64,000 nt of DNA from Glebionis coronaria (Eukaryota > Streptophyta > Magnoliopsida > Asterales > Asteraceae). The position numbers and the translations under genes are program-made. Below are positions 28,105 to 42,972 of this stretch, piece after piece. Location of the stretch: assembly GCA_025667525.1 (NCBI GenBank), contig CM046876.1:27739224-27803223 (forward strand). The letters run 5' to 3'. Position 1 is the stretch's first letter. Every line of letters starts with the position of its first letter. The notes beneath the pieces were generated by a model. It was not told the DNA's origin, made no database searches, and was given only the letters and a program-made list of their open reading frames with translations.

Positions 28105-28854
28105 CTGTAAGTGATGTAGTGGAGGGAGATATTAGATTACAGAGATTAGCATACTCGTGTTTGGTATGATGCCATAACATACTTATTAACTGATACTCCA
28201 ATACGGTTGTGAAATGGTGCCTGATAGTTTGAATATGATGCACTAGAACAATTTCAAACTGATCCCCTAAAACATGTTTGCTATGATGCCCTAATATAGT
28301 TGTTAATCGATGCCGAAATATATTTGTGAATTGATACCCTAATATATTACCAACAACAATTCCTTAAACAAACAGAATGATTTCATAATACAAGATCAAA
28401 ACATATGCCTTAAACAAAAAGATGGACTAACTTTTTAATTTCACTATCAAATATCACATTTTCTATGTAACTATACGGGATATTTATTTGATTTCTTTAA
28501 CTCTTTACCGCTTTGTAATTTAAAATATTTGCACAACATACATTCCAAAATCAGAGTCATCATTCGTGATGGACATTTTTCTGTAAGTTACCTAATTCGT
28601 GATGGACATTTTATGTAAGTAATAATCCACATTTGACACATCACACTACATAATTGGTGCACCAAAGTTATCAAATTTAACTCAAAACATTTAATCGAAC
28701 ACATGGTGTGCAGTTTTAACAATCACTGTTTTAATTCATTTTTCATTATCAAAATTGTTTCGTAGCCATTAAGTTACACTAGTTCATGATGATTAATAAT
28801 AAAAAATACTTCAAAATTAGTGCACTTACAAGTCATATCTTTCTTTTTCCTCAC

Positions 28855-29062
28855 TCAGCTAGGGTTTGGTGTGAAGGAGGTGGCGATGGCGCAGATGATG
28901 GCGGCGGCGCAGATGATAGTGGCAGCGCAGATGATAGCGGCGGAGCAGATGATAGCGGCGACGCAGATGATAGCGGCGACGCAGATGACGACGACTGCGC
29001 AGATGGTGGTAGTCGACGGTGATCTGATGGAAGAGATTGTGGAGATGGAGAATGAGGGTTGA
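28855..29062. repeat. GC-rich tandem repeats of about 15 bp near the right TIR
   Basis: Units like gcagatgatagcggc repeat about eight times between 28,890 and 29,010. Frames on both strands stay open because the unit is a multiple of three (plus: ADDSG repeats). It mirrors the CACC-rich stretch just inside the left TIR when both are read inward. No protein is claimed. Confidence 0.7.
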
Positions 29063-29175
29063 GTACACTGAATCAAGTATGTTTTGGTTTTTGGCAATTA
29101 TACCCCTCTGCGTTTTTGTTATTTTACAGTTTCTACCCTACACTTTTATATATTTCAAAACCGACCTTTTAGCTT

Positions 29176-29346
<171 letters not shown>

Positions 29347-31229
29347 TTTTGTCATTCCAGTTTTACTGATTTTAAACATAGAAAAAGTTTGTTAGGATTA
29401 GGGGGTCTTACCATAACCCAAAACCTTAGCCCAAGTTCAGATACTTACTAAAATATATAAACCATCTCTCATGTTCATTAGAAGATCCCAATGCAACCCT
29501 AAGTACCCCAAACAACCCAAAACTTAAAAAGAAAATAGGCTGAATTCAAAACTGTTTTGACCTCCGACTGTTGTAACCTATTTTTGACCCATTTCCCGAC
29601 GACCAATTTAGTTCTCGTTTCTTGCATTGGAAAGACACTTCAATTAGCTTTTCAGGGGTACTTGGATCGTTAAATAAGAGTTTGTAGAACTCCCAATATG
29701 ATCAAAACAATTGCTCAAAATTCTGCCCAGTTTTTAAAAACGGGTTTAATCAAATTAAACTAATTAATTCTCCATAACCCCATTAAATACAAGCCCTAGT
29801 TTATGGAATCATCATATTATGATTAGTACAACATTAATTTACTGTTTTTATATTAACCCTAACCATAATCCATCATAAGATGATAAATTAAACATAAAAA
29901 CAATTTAATTAAAAAGGTTTAAGAAGGTTTTTACCTTTAATTCAATGGAAGATGAAAAACTATGAAAACCTCTAAAAACCCTCTTGATGCCGTCGACTTA
30001 ATGCTCCAGGAAGAAAAAAATATGGTTTTGTTTTTTAGTTATAACATTATATAGGGTATTCACAAATCCTAGTCCAAGTAGAAGCCCACTTTCCATTTTT
30101 CCCCTTCCTTTTCTTTTGATTCGTCCAAATCGACCCATATGCCCCTAATTTCGTTTTTTTTATATTTTATTATTAATATATGTATTAACAACATTACCTT
30201 AATTTTCCTTAATTTATTTCAGCTCCTAAAGCTTCCAAAACCTCAAAATCGTAAAACTAGTCAAATTTACGCGTTTTACCGTAAAAGACGTAAAATATAC
30301 ACTTTTAAAAAAAATCTCAAATTTTTAAATAAACTTTATAAATAAGTCCTAAATGACTTAAAACCATCCCGAAAAATATTCATATGACTAATTACCTCAT
30401 CCGAGACCTCCAAAAGCTAAACCGTAAATCCTAAAAAGATATACTATTACTATAATACTTATATGTATACGTAAACACCAAAATATCACCATTTCATTTC
30501 ATAGTAACTAAATGTGAGCTCATGAACATGAAATAACCGTTCCTCGATTTACTTATGAGTACTCTATACTCACAAACAATAACCACACCAACCTCGTTCA
30601 CACAAAATAAACACGTAAACACACAAATCAAGTAATCACACATAAAATAACCTAAAAATAAGACCAAGTGACGAACCTCAAAACCACGGTTGTCACATAT
30701 ATTATCCTTCTTACAAACATCAGCTATTTTTAAATTGTTCGGCAATTTATTTTGTACCATCATTACTAAGGAACACATCCTAATTGGTTCTTTATCCTTT
30801 CTATATTATGTGTCAGTATCTATATTCACCTTTCCTGATGATGTAATTATCATGTCCACAATTCACTCAGAAATTCTTTCTACATATTTTCTAAGTTTTA
30901 GTTTCATCTCAACTATTATTTTTATCAGTTTTGCTCAATCCGACGTTTAAAGCGTCGATAAATATTACAAGCAATTAAATAATAAATATTCAATTTTATG
31001 AAACGTAAACGTAAAAAATTTAGATTTCTTAGTTCGACCAATTATAAAAATGTTCAAAATAAATTTGAATTTAATTAACAAGATTTTTGTTGATTTATCG
31101 AAAATAATTAAAATAATTAATAAGATCCGAAAATGTTCGAGAAATCTTTGTTTATACTTTGGTCAAAAATTTTCTTAGTTGAAAAGCAAAATTGTCGTTT
31201 CAAATTTCAAGTCATGGTTTAAATGGTTT

Positions 31230-32100
31230 CCTCATCCCTCTTAGGTTGTCTTGAGGTATACACAAACATTTACCCCTAAACAAGAGTTTAGTTAAATAAT
31301 TTGTGTATAAGGGAATAATCCCTTAAAAATCCTTTGTTAAAACATTTGTCAAAACATATTTCCATTTTCTTTTTGGTAAAACCCAAAGCCTTAGTGGTTC
31401 CAATTTTGGAAGAGTCAATATATTCCATTTTCTATTAATCACACGGTCAAATAATGTAAAGGATTAAGTCTTTCATCACATGTTGAATACTCAAGGTACA
31501 AGTTTTCATTGTTCGGCCAACTTAGGGCAGTCTATAATTAATTATTAACTCATTCTTATTCTTATAAACAAACAAATGGTCCTTAATGATCACAAGCTTG
31601 AATTTATCAAATTACAGCCTACACATGTGATTCACCAAATTTATGAATGCTACATGTGTATTAGTCAATCCAAATGACATCACATGAAACTCATAATGTT
31701 TATTACAAGTATCGGATGTAGTGATTGGAATAGATAATCTTTTTCGCGGATGCGAAGTTGATGATAACCATGTCGTGGATCAAATCTTTAAAACATACAC
31801 TAGAACCTTGTAAATGATCGAACAAATCTTCCATTTCGAGTTATGGATATCGCTTTCGATTGTCAATTTACTCAGTTCACAGTAATCTATAAATATAAGG
31901 AATGATAATACCGTAGCTCTTCATGATGATGAGCTTGGTAGAATAAAATCTTTCTCCGACAACTCTCTCAGTTGCACGGTAATTCCTTCGATTCAGATGG
32001 TGTTGACGTACAGTGCACATGCCACAGGTGCAGCACCAGGAATATAATCAATACCAAATTCAAATTGCCTTAATGGCGAAAGTCTAGGTAATTCATCAAC
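31230..32100 (-). pseudogene. Degenerate Ty3-gypsy reverse transcriptase (element Y)
   Basis: Minus-strand blocks in the right order for gypsy pol are a LRQFEFGIDYIPGAAPV segment near 32,020-32,075, LRELSEKDFILPSSSSW near 31,920-31,975, HYEFHVMSFGLTN near 31,655-31,695, and then an FDKF..I-KD catalytic-loop remnant near 31,570-31,610, where the second Asp is kept but the first looks changed to Lys. Frames shift between blocks and stops are frequent. This is a different gypsy lineage from Z: pol sequence, PBS spacing and LTR all differ. Confidence 0.82.
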
Positions 32101-34439
32101 AAATACTTACTAAAGTTTCAGATAACATAAACATCTTTTAATAAATTCACTTTAAGTTATTTCTAGATTATAATATCTATAACTAGTTCACAACCATTCA
32201 CGATATAATTTTAAGTCTAAATGCAGTATATGGTCATCCATCAAGAATTATTTAGTTCACTTTTGATAATCAACATCTTATCTTTTAAGGGGATTCTACT
32301 TGAGTTCCCATCGATTAAGACAATGTCGTCATGTCATAATCAATCAATCCATTCTACTGGCACTATCAACTTTCCAGTTTCATTGCCGTCGATAAGATGT
32401 TAACTTCTCAAAAGACTAATAATAACTCATAATCCTTCACAAATTCAAGGATATCTGGAGACATAACAAGCCTTAAAAGAGTAAGGTCAACGCATAATCT
32501 ATGTGAGAGAATTTCAAATCAGATACATACGAAAACATTTAACGAATATGAATATATCCCATGTTTTCATAATTTGAGTACGCATTCGAAAGCTCCTCGG
32601 ATCGTTACCCAGGTCATTCAGATGAAATCTAATCAAAAGAAATGACAAGAACGTCAATACATCCAGTCGGGTATCAACACTCGGTAATCAAATACTTTTC
32701 CTAAGAATCTCACTACGGGAGAATTGGACAAGAAAGAATTGTCAATTGTCAAATAAGACAATTTCCACAAATGAGTAAATTCGACTCAGAAGAATAGATG
32801 CTACAGGCACATATGTAGGTGTCCCTAACACTATGTCCTTATTTTTCACTTCTTGCAAATCTCATAAATTTTAATCTTTCACAATCTTCAAAGAAAATTT
32901 AATGTTTATTAATCAGTTTTATGGTGACTACTAATCAGCCTTGCATGGTCCATTCCAAATTGTATGTAGGCGCGCAACTATATACAATTTCAAGATTAAC
33001 GATGCAATACTTAGTTCGTCAAAATTTTATCATCATGTTTATAATAAAAACATTTTCATGCTTAATTCTTAAATAAGAATAAAAAATAAATTTACAAAGA
33101 TTTTCTTTGTTATGAAAACAATTAAGTTTTCCAAGGTGTTTTATAAACAACTTCATTTCGAAAACAGTCACTTATAAATCTCACTTTGAATAATCCTTAT
33201 AATGATGAAAATTCAATTTTTCTCAAGGGATACTGTTTTATCTTATAAAACAATCAGTGATCTGCAAAAGAGTGATGAAAGCTTGTTCACCAAGAACTAA
33301 CTATGGCACTCAAAAAGAATAATGCACAACGTAACTCAAATCGAGATGAGTACTTGTTCAATGGTTGCATTACTAATGCGAGCATTAGGAAGAAGCAAGA
33401 AAAGATAGATATCATCGATACATGTAGAATTTAGCAATCAAAGGTAGTCTTTTCATTAATCACAAACAAGTCAAAATTGTACCGTAACACATTACGTGTC
33501 ACTATGTCATACAATTCCAAGAACTCATCCTACTAACTGATGTCTCAGTTATGTTAGGGATTGTTTTTAAAAGATACCACATTGAATACTAATCTACAAG
33601 AGTCATTAGGTGTTCCACATGTCCCGGAAGATCCATCGGTCCCAATTCAGAAGAAGATTTCTTCAATTTATTTCTTGGACACTAGGCATCCTCGTTAGTG
33701 GAAAATGGCCTAGGAACAACCCTTAACACGAACTAACAATTATTTAAATCCTTATAATTTAATCACAGAACTTAACAACTTCCTCTTACCAATCTCATAC
33801 TCCATACGAGTTAAATTTTACTTTATTCAAGTTTCAACAAATCTTATACTCAATGTGACATCCTACCTCATTCTCCAATACTTCCAACCTTATATGACGA
33901 TAAAAGCTCGATATGAACAACACTTAATTTCCAATCCTATAGCTCTTACAACAACAGTTATCAAATGAGTCACTAGTATGAAATGACTCATATATTCAAT
34001 TAGACTTCTCGGAAAGGTACTAGTGGCATGAGGCTTTTGGGTAATGGTTCCATTGACAGCCTCAAGTGCAACATTCACCCTTTCGATTTCAATTTAAGAA
34101 TTGGATGACAACGAATCAGATGACACCTTCCCAGGTGGTAACGTTTTGTCAAACTCCACTCTATAAGGAAAGATCGTCATGACATCGATATCAGTTTTAA
34201 TCTCGCCAATTCTTCTTCAAGATTACAATCAACTAATATTAACGTTTCTACGAATATAAATCATTTGTTGGGATCATAAATATCCACAACTTGGTTTAGA
34301 TCTAGGATAGCTAGAATTCCTACGAGAATAGCTTCGATTAATTTACTAGGGGATTTAGGGTACCTTGTGACAATCTACGTCGTATAAATACCTCGTATAA
34401 ATACAAAAATAATCATCAAACAATCATGTAATAAAATTA

Positions 34440-34478
<39 letters not shown>

Positions 34479-34662
34479 CCAAGTTATATATATATATTAA
34501 AATAACACTTCTCAGTCTGGCCTTGTCGGTAACTCGGGAATTCTTCGTCACCGTTATAGTCAAAAGATTTTTAGACATTTTTAGAAAAATGTTTATAGTT
34601 AAAAGATTTTGAAATGTTTTATTCAAAACCTTGGTTTTAAAATTCTTTCGTTCTCTATAACG

Positions 34663-34677
34663 AGAGCTCTGATACCA
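34663..34677 (-). promoter_or_regulatory. Primer-binding site of element Y
   Basis: The minus strand reads TTGGTATCAGAGCTC, three bases after the LTR end GGTGGTGTTACA. This is a tRNA-Met primer site and it orients Y as minus. Confidence 0.88.
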
Positions 34678-34680
34678 AAC

Positions 34681-37600
34681 TGTAACACCACCAAATTTAT
34701 ACAACTCAATACAGCGGAAGACTAGTTGGTGTTACGGGATAGCACATTACTCACATCATAGACAACGCTTAAAAATCGCGTCGTTTAATAAATAAGCATT
34801 TCCATTCATAAATATCAAAGTTACATAGGTCCCAAGTCATTGTATTTTAATACAGGTTTTACAAAGCATTTGAATGGAAATAAGTATTTAGGTGCGGGCC
34901 ATGAATTCTTGTTGTCTTCCCGAGAATTACCTTCAAGTACCTGAGATAAAACATGTTAAAAGAAAAGGTCAGCGATAACGCCGAGTGAATTCATAGAGTT
35001 TAATAAATTCCATCAATATAACTTTGGTATAAAATTATTACCAAAAATCATTTCGTACAAATCATTGTAATAGGCCATAAAATAGCCAAAGTCATTTTTA
35101 TACAAATCCTTATTGAAAATCATAATATAGGCATTTGCCTTAAAAATCATTATACGAGCTAATGTCGTAAAAAACATCATACAATACGTTTTATAACGTT
35201 GTATAGATTAAATAAAAACCGTTATATGAATATGGTTATATAAAACCAAAACACGAACACAATATCAATAGTATGACCTCGTATTGCTAGTCAGGCAATA
35301 CATCGTAATTCGGTGCGTATAGCAGTATTTCGTTAACTGGATTATTATAAGCCGCATGACATTGTTACCTTACTACAACAAACAACGGGTAGCTAGCCTG
35401 AAACTCATTTGACCATCTAAATTAGCGTGTCGTCACAAAGGTCACGCTATGTAAATCTTCTCATACATAAATTCGCTTACCAATCAATGTGGTACGACGG
35501 GAATCAACCGTCAAGGTGCGAACTGGGGTGATCGTCCCCAAATAGTACTATTATATGCATAAGCGTCTACCAAATCCCGGTAGTTTACAATTCATGCTAA
35601 TGGGAATTTTAGTGACATAACCTAACATTAATAATCCATTTTATGTCATCTATCGGGTCATTTAATCATTTATCAGGTCATACAATCGGGTCATACAATC
35701 ATTCGGGTCCAAATTAATAAACAAACAATCGGGACAATTTGTGTCCTATTTCATAAAAACTAACATGTTATCTCCCTCGCGGGTTTATAAAACATTTCAT
35801 AAAAACATTTAAAAGGCTATGAACTCACGTTGATATGGGAAGGCGGGTTATCGGCAATTTGGACGTACGGTACGTGCTTCAATCACGGAAACCTAGACAA
35901 ATAATACTCGTCTTAGACTCTTGTCCAATGACTTTATAAAAATAACAATTATGTATACATATGATGATTTTATATATATGATGATCCAGTGGGTTTACAT
36001 ATTCTCTTTTACTCATTTTAGTGTTTACGTATTGGTAACTTCTTACTAGTTTACTAGTTTTACCTATTTACGTGTTTTAGGTCTAATAAACTTATTATAA
36101 GTTCTTTAACTTGGATTACTCCATTTCATACTTGTATTATCAGTATTTATATTTTACATGTTGGGCCCAAATGGGTTAAGCCCAATAAATAAGTTTATAA
36201 GTATTTTAGTCCATTTTGTTGTGTTATTAATCCAATAACGTTAACTTAGACCGTTAATGTTCGTATGTTATATAGTTCGGGTTTTATCGGTTTTTACTTG
36301 TTATATACGTTTATATATCAGTATATGAGTTTATAAAAGTTTACATTAGACGGGTCCTACCGTCTAAGTTTTATTTAGCAAAAACGTTAATTTTACGGTA
36401 ATAGCCGAAAAAGTCGTAAAAATCATGTTTATAGTTTTATAACTTATAAAACTTATCAAACTACCATTTTTATAAAATTTCCATTTATTTATCCTCATAC
36501 ATATTTTTATAAATGTATTATATAATTTAGTGGTTTTTAATTCATATTTTATACTATTTTTACTTGAGTGCTTATATAATACTATTATACTTTAATTTCC
36601 AAAATCTGACTTTTATTTTCATGTTCACCAAAACTGCCATATCTAGAGTTATATATGGAGATAGAAGCTCAAATTTTTATGACATAAACTATATGATATT
36701 TGCTCCATTTAACTCTTCTATAGCTACTGTTGAATCAGCTTCTAAGTATTTTCTAAAACTCGTCCAAAACAGTGAACTCAGATTTGTACTCTAAACTTGC
36801 TTTGATCATATCTCACTCATCCTAATGATTCCATTGCATGGGCAACTCTCACATGTGTACACGACATATTACTTACTGTATATCCATTAATCTATGCCAT
36901 TTTTATCAGTTCATCATATGATTCTTTACTGTTTTATACAGCCAACAATTTAAACAAGATTTTAGCCTTGTTTCTTATAGTTTTTCATCTTTTTAACCAT
37001 GTTTATCAACACCAAATCCCCACACAATATTTTTAATCATCATTCATCATCATATACATATACATAAGTAAAAGAAATAAAATATTACATAATCAAAAAT
37101 AACATGAAGGATAGGAAGAATGATCATTATACCACCATAGTGATGAAAAGATGAGGTTTTTGATGAACAAGACTTGGTTCTTGTTATCAAATCTTCAACT
37201 TGGCAAATGAACTTCTTGGGTCCTTCAAATGGATGATTATCTTCTTGAAAATCAGCCCATAACTCCATGGAAACTCCTTTTTGGATGTTAAGATCACCTC
37301 CAATCTTCATAACTTCAACTAGGCTTCACCATATGTTGATTATAGCCTTGGGTTATGGCTAGATTTTTGATCAAAGGGGTGGTTTATGGTGGATATGGGA
37401 CGAAATATAGAGAGTAAGGGAGAGAAAAATGGTGGTTTGCATGTGAAAAATGAAAGGAAATGGTTTAGTGCTAGTGGTTTTGTTGGTGTGTAGCTAACTT
37501 GGTTAAGTTAGCTTAACAAGTGTAACTTGTTTACTACAAGTTTAACACCTCATGAGGTGGGGTGTCTATTGTTTAGCCATCCCTTTGAGTGGGGTGGGGC

Positions 37601-38126
37601 AAGTGTATACTTGTCTCATCCCACTAATTTACGGGTATTCCTCGATTCTAGTTTCCTCGATTTACGTGCCCTCGGGTCGTTTTACGAGAAAAATGTTTTT
37701 ATAAATTATGAATCAACGCCACAAAACGAATTTAATAAAAATTATCTCATCAAAAACGGAGTTCGAAAACGTAAATACGTAATCCTAGGGTTTCCGGTTT
37801 AGTCGTAAAGGACGTTAAATTATAATCGTAAGTCCTAATCTCTTCTCGTAAATTTGTGAGTTTATGAACCAACACAAATTTAAAACTCCAAAATAATATT
37901 CACGGATAAATTTATTTTCTGAAATGTCGGACTGTCACCAAAACGGTGTATGTAAACGTGAGCACGTAACGTAGAATCCTCCGGTTTAGACGTATTCGAT
38001 GCTACTTCAAGACGTAAATCCAAATTACTTCCCAAAATAAGTGAGTTCATAATATAACATTAAAAATAATGTTTTTAATTAATACTTGAGAATAAAATAT
38101 CAACCATAAATTGACGGATTATCACA
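34681..38126 (-). repeat. Element Y LTR (about 3.4 kb)
   Basis: On the plus strand it begins TGTAACACCACC at the PBS. It most likely ends at ggattatcaca (38,126), so in minus sense the LTR runs TGTGATAATCC...GGTGTTACA. The right edge is placed where sequence shared with the X LTR begins (38,127). The last 380 bp contain two diverged copies of a block of about 190 bp, ending near 37,938 and 38,126. No coding region is supported. Scattered short frames are not conserved. Confidence 0.65.
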
Positions 38127-39540
38127 TAGAAGGTAGCCATTGAAGCCCTAGAATCTTTGATAGCAAGTAGTGTTCATAGGAAGCCATTAGGAGCTATTTT
38201 GGGGCATCCTAGGTAATTTCTATGTTGGCTATGATTTGATCTTGTTATAATACTTTCACAGAGTTTTTATAATTTCAAATAATGATAGAAAGATAATCTA
38301 AAACAAGTTAAGTCATTTGATCATTTTAAATGAAAGTCATAAGTTAAAGATGTCTTAAAACCCTAGTTTTATAATTTACATGAAACAATAACAAAAAAAC
38401 CCATTTCAAACTCTATACTTCTGAAGAAATACTGTTATTATGATTATAAATATGTTTTGAAACTTTGTTATAAAATCCTAGATAATTTGGTCCATTTTTG
38501 AGGTTGTTATGTGATTTTTACAAGTATAGGGACTAAAACTGTCATTTTTGAAACTATTTAACATATTGGGCCAAAAGTGTCATTTTCGGAAAGTTTGAGG
38601 TCCTAAGGTTAAATATTGAGGGTTTAAAATACAAATACTAAAACTATATACTTAAGTGGTTAAAAGTGTAATTATACCAAAGTATAACTAAAAGGGATAA
38701 TTTTGCCAATTTTGAAACTAAAGAAGATTAATTATAAATATAAGGAAGTAATAAAAGTATCATGTTAGTAGGGAGCTTTGTACAAAGATGTTTCATCTCG
38801 ATATTACGTTCTGACTGAGTGGTTGGGTTTACGATTTAAAGTGCCCTCTCTCCTCAAACGTTTATAGAATGGCTTCTAAGTATGATGGCCTGAACAATGG
38901 TGCTAGAATTACAACGAAATATTAACAAAAGAATATATAACCAACACTTAACAATAATGAACTAAAAGTCAAAGACTTGATACTATACACAATGTATTAA
39001 TCTAGGTTTGTGTGAGATCAAGCTGTTGTTTATGAAACCAAGTTGTGGTTTGTATGATCAAGATATTTATCTGTGAATGAAATATTTTTGGTTATAGCTC
39101 GGATTCTACGGACATAAGGTGAGTTCATAGCCTCACTTTTAAATGCTTTATAAATGATTTTCAAACCCGTGAGGGGGATATATGCTAAAAATAGAATACA
39201 AGTGTTTTTGGTATGCTTCTCAGATATGATTATTGACACTACGTTTACTTCTGTTAAGTCCCTTTTCAATCGTAGACCGCTAATCATTTAATGAGCGCTA
39301 ATATTGTGAATAGTACTATTGGAGACTAACATCTCCTATCTGGGAGAGTCGCACTTGCTAACAGCTGATGGTTCCTACCTAGGCTAAACAGATATGCTTT
39401 ATTTTGCTTTTTAGGATAGTTCGGCAAACTTCCTACTTAAAGGCAAATTTTTTGGGTTTTTCCTAATAATGTATAGTCGCGGGGTCATGAGCTAGTGCAA
39501 TAATAAAATATTTTTTAATATAAGTGAATAATAACGTAGC

Positions 39541-42522
39541 TGTAAAACCCGCATGCTGTTACCATGAATAGTACCCTTAAGATCGTACGTACTAGATTAA
39601 AACTTTCCTTTTATAGTATGATTACAATTACATGTTAGGATTTTACGTATTACGTACGTGTTAGAACACGATAAGTATCTACTACGCACGAGCACGCAAC
39701 AATTATTTAACAATAATTAATCACGAACATGCGATCATGAAATCATGAACGTAATTAAATCACGAACTATTATTAATTACGTATATATATTTATTACGAG
39801 CGTAAATAAATATATTAGGTCACGATAATTACTTAACGAGAACACATTAAACGCGAACACAAATAATCACGAACGAGTAACTAAACATCAAGACACGGAA
39901 AACGGTACGGGTACCCCATGTGGGGCCCCTACCCACGGCTACAAGGAAGAAATGGGCCAAGCCCATTTCAATTTTCACTAAAGGGGGTTAAGGGGAAAAA
40001 CACTACTCATATTTTTCTTTACAGAGAATTTTACAGAAACCTAAAACTTCTCCTCCTCCTTCTTTTTCTCTTTTTGGCCGCCACCTTTTAACACACCAAA
40101 GGGGTGTGATTTGATCTTTGATCTTGGAATTATTGCTAGGGTTCGTGTTTGTTCATCATTGTTTAGATCCACGCATTCGGTAATTCGTTTAATCCCTTTC
40201 TTTTGATTTAATCTTTTTAATAATTATGAACATGATATGTTTTTATTAAAAACCTAATTAAATCATAGATCTAACATGAAATTGGTTTTGGAATAAATCA
40301 AAAAGGGATGTTTAAGGGGTGTTTGTTCTTGGCCGCGCCTAACCCGAACCTGAGAGGGTCTCGGTTTGGCCATTTTGACCACCACCGAGACCATATGGTC
40401 CCGGTTGGTTGGTGTGGGTCCCACGGCAGCATCAAGACAAGGGTAACCCCGATTTGGTTCGGGGTATGGTGTCGACTTCATGTCCGGTTCATGGTTCTTA
40501 GTCAAGATCCGGTTCACGGTGTATGTTTAGATTTTTATTTTTATGATCTTATGTTAAAATTTAATTAATAACATGACATGATTAATTTAATAACATGACT
40601 TAGATTATTTTAATTATTAAAATCATGAAATTATTAACCTAAGTATTTTTATATTTTAGACTTATAATTAATTAATTATTTAAAAACCATAGGTATAATT
40701 AATTAATTAACATGACTAAGGTTATATTATTAGTAAATAATAATACATGTTTTAACCTAAGTATTTAACTTTATTTAATTAAAAACATGTTATACTTTAA
40801 TTAAATATTTTAACCTATAGTTTATTTTAATTACATGATATAATTAATAAACTATACATTATATCATATGACTTAGAAAATAATCATGAAAACACTTAGG
40901 CTTATATACTTAGCTTATTTAACCAGCTTATTTCTAATTATGGAAACTTCTATTTTTAGAAACTTATTTAAATAAGGCAGCTAATCTATTTATGGAAACG
41001 TTCTATTTTTAGAAACTTATTTATTTCAGGCAGCTAATCTATTTATGAAAACTTATTTAAATAAGGCAGCTAATCTATTTATGGAAACTTTCTATTTTTA
41101 GAAACTTATCTATTTTAAGCAGTACATCTATTTTTGGAAACATTCTATTTTTGGAAACTTTCTATTTTTGGAGACTTTCTATTTTTGGAAACTTTCTATT
41201 TTTGGTAACTTTCTATTTTTGGAAACTTGCTATTTTAGGAAACTTTCTATTTTAGGAAACCTGCTATTTTTGGAAAGTTACTTATTATTACACAGTAAGT
41301 ATAATAATACATGAAATACCAGAAATACTTAATAAGAGTAAACAAAATATAAGATAAACACAGTTTAAGGCTTTAAACAGTAAAACATGATAAGAACATA
41401 TAAAATAAGTTAAGACATGACATAAAACCAGCTACGTATTTAGTAAGCAGATGCTTATTCATGTATGTATTTATGTAGCACTAGTGATACGGAAATAGGA
41501 TTCCTCTCAGTTCATCTTCTTCGTTCACTGGACATAAGGTACGGATTCCCGTCCTTTCAGTATGGACATTCTTTCCTTATTAGGATTTCCCCGTATGCAG
41601 CCAAATGTTTTCCTCTAGTATAAGTATGTGTTTGATTTCTTATGTTTAAATTAGAATACCTATAGCCATATACATGCATGACCAGTTTCACCTAGTTATG
41701 GAGGTACCATAACCATAACATTAGAGGCACTGATGTTATGACTTCACCACGGCGGAGTGATTGCTGGTGGCGTCCCTTCGGTTTTTGTCCATTTATATTA
41801 TATTTATCATGTGGGGCGTATGGGTACATCCTATTTACATGTTTTCAGTCAGGATTTCATGGTGAATGTGGTGTGTACCTTGCATCCTTCACAAGGAGCT
41901 GATCCCTTCTATCCAAAAACCAGTATATTAAATTAGAGGCAGCCCCTCTAATTTGCATGATTAGGTCACCCCTCAAAGTATTCATGCACGGTGGATTTTC
42001 ATGACCTATATTGGCTAATGGTAAAATATGTTAAACAGTTTTTACAAGATAAACATAAGGCTTTTCAAACAATAAAACTAGTTTTATCAAGACTTAACCA
42101 GGTTACTCGGGACTTAGTTTCTTCCGCTGTTATATGTTATATGCTTATCCTATTCATGCTTTATTGTACATCCGTGCACTGAGTGTATTGCTCAGCCGTT
42201 TTCCTTTTCTATGTTCCCAAAACGGCAGGTACTCAGGGATGCTCGTAGACTTTAAGAGTATGTGCATATGGACTGGAAGCTTTCTAGCCTTTCTTTACTT
42301 TATGCATTTCCTTTCTTTTGATACATTGCTATGGACATTGTTTAGTCCTTTCCTTTATTATACTTATGTTTGTGTGTGATGAGCTTTACATTTGGACTAC
42401 CGATGTTTGATTCCGGTATTTTCCTTTTATGGTCATGTAATGTCTAGACATTTTTCCTTGTATGCTTTGATGACACGCCATAATTGCATGTGACATTTCC
42501 ATTATCAAAATAGGGTGTTACA
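39541..42522 (+). repeat. Element V 5' LTR (2.98 kb)
   Basis: It starts TGTAAAACCCGCATGC and ends AGGGTGTTACA, directly before the PBS. It contains a minisatellite at 41,086-41,275. It differs from the 3' LTR by dispersed substitutions and repeat number, clearly more than the nested copia-type element's LTR pair, so V is older. Confidence 0.93.
41086..41275. repeat. 17-bp minisatellite in V 5' LTR
   Basis: Repeats of ctatttttggaaacttt, with variants containing agaaactt or ggtaactt. Looser copies reach back to about 40,945. The matching array in the 3' LTR (45,652-45,883) has more units. Confidence 0.88.
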
Positions 42523-42527
42523 ATTAT

Positions 42528-42541
42528 GGTATCAGAGCCAA
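42528..42541 (+). promoter_or_regulatory. Primer-binding site of element V
   Basis: TGGTATCAGAGCCA lies five bases after the 5' LTR end and matches initiator tRNA-Met. Confidence 0.9.
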
Positions 42542-42972
42542 GGCTTCGACCTGTAGGCTCTCAAATATGACCTGTGATTAGTGGGTAGTCACTACGGTCT
42601 TCCTAGAACTGACGGTTGTTTTCATGCATTCATCATTTTACGCATACATATATATGTCATTGTCGCAGATTTTTGACTAAGTAATGGTTGGTACAGGACT
42701 GGCCCTATTTATTCGCATGTGTTTTATCGAAACTTTTAAATTTGGGACCGACCCATAGGCGTCCCCTCGCCATGTCTTTTGTTTTGGGTGAACTGACCAT
42801 AGGAGTTCACTCTCAAGCATACAAAAGTTTTCATAAAACTGCATCATGCATTCATATACAAAATTTTCTTGCATAAAATTTTTCTCGTGAAATTTGGGTA
42901 TAATTTTTCTTTCATGTATATATATTTTATGTTGTGATCTGTTTAATCATATGTTTTATGTTATACTGTCAG

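Larger units (their letters stand above)
30698..34680 (-). mobile_element. Element Y: decayed gypsy internal region
   Basis: In minus sense the region runs from a PBS at 34,663-34,677 to the left edge at 30,698, where the Z array cuts in. Reverse transcriptase is readable at 31,230-32,100. The stretch 32,100-34,660 should be leader, gag and protease but shows no open frame or motif I trust. The stretch 30,698-31,230 is AT-rich and not recognisable. A short (AT)n lies at 34,446-34,474. The 3' part of pol and the second LTR are missing and presumably lie left of Z, outside the window. Confidence 0.7.

Noticed and set aside
28786..29097. Overlapping frames on both strands encoding ADDSG or related repeats
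   Set aside because: They arise from a 15-bp tandem repeat whose unit is a multiple of three, which leaves most frames open. No conserved protein is recognised.
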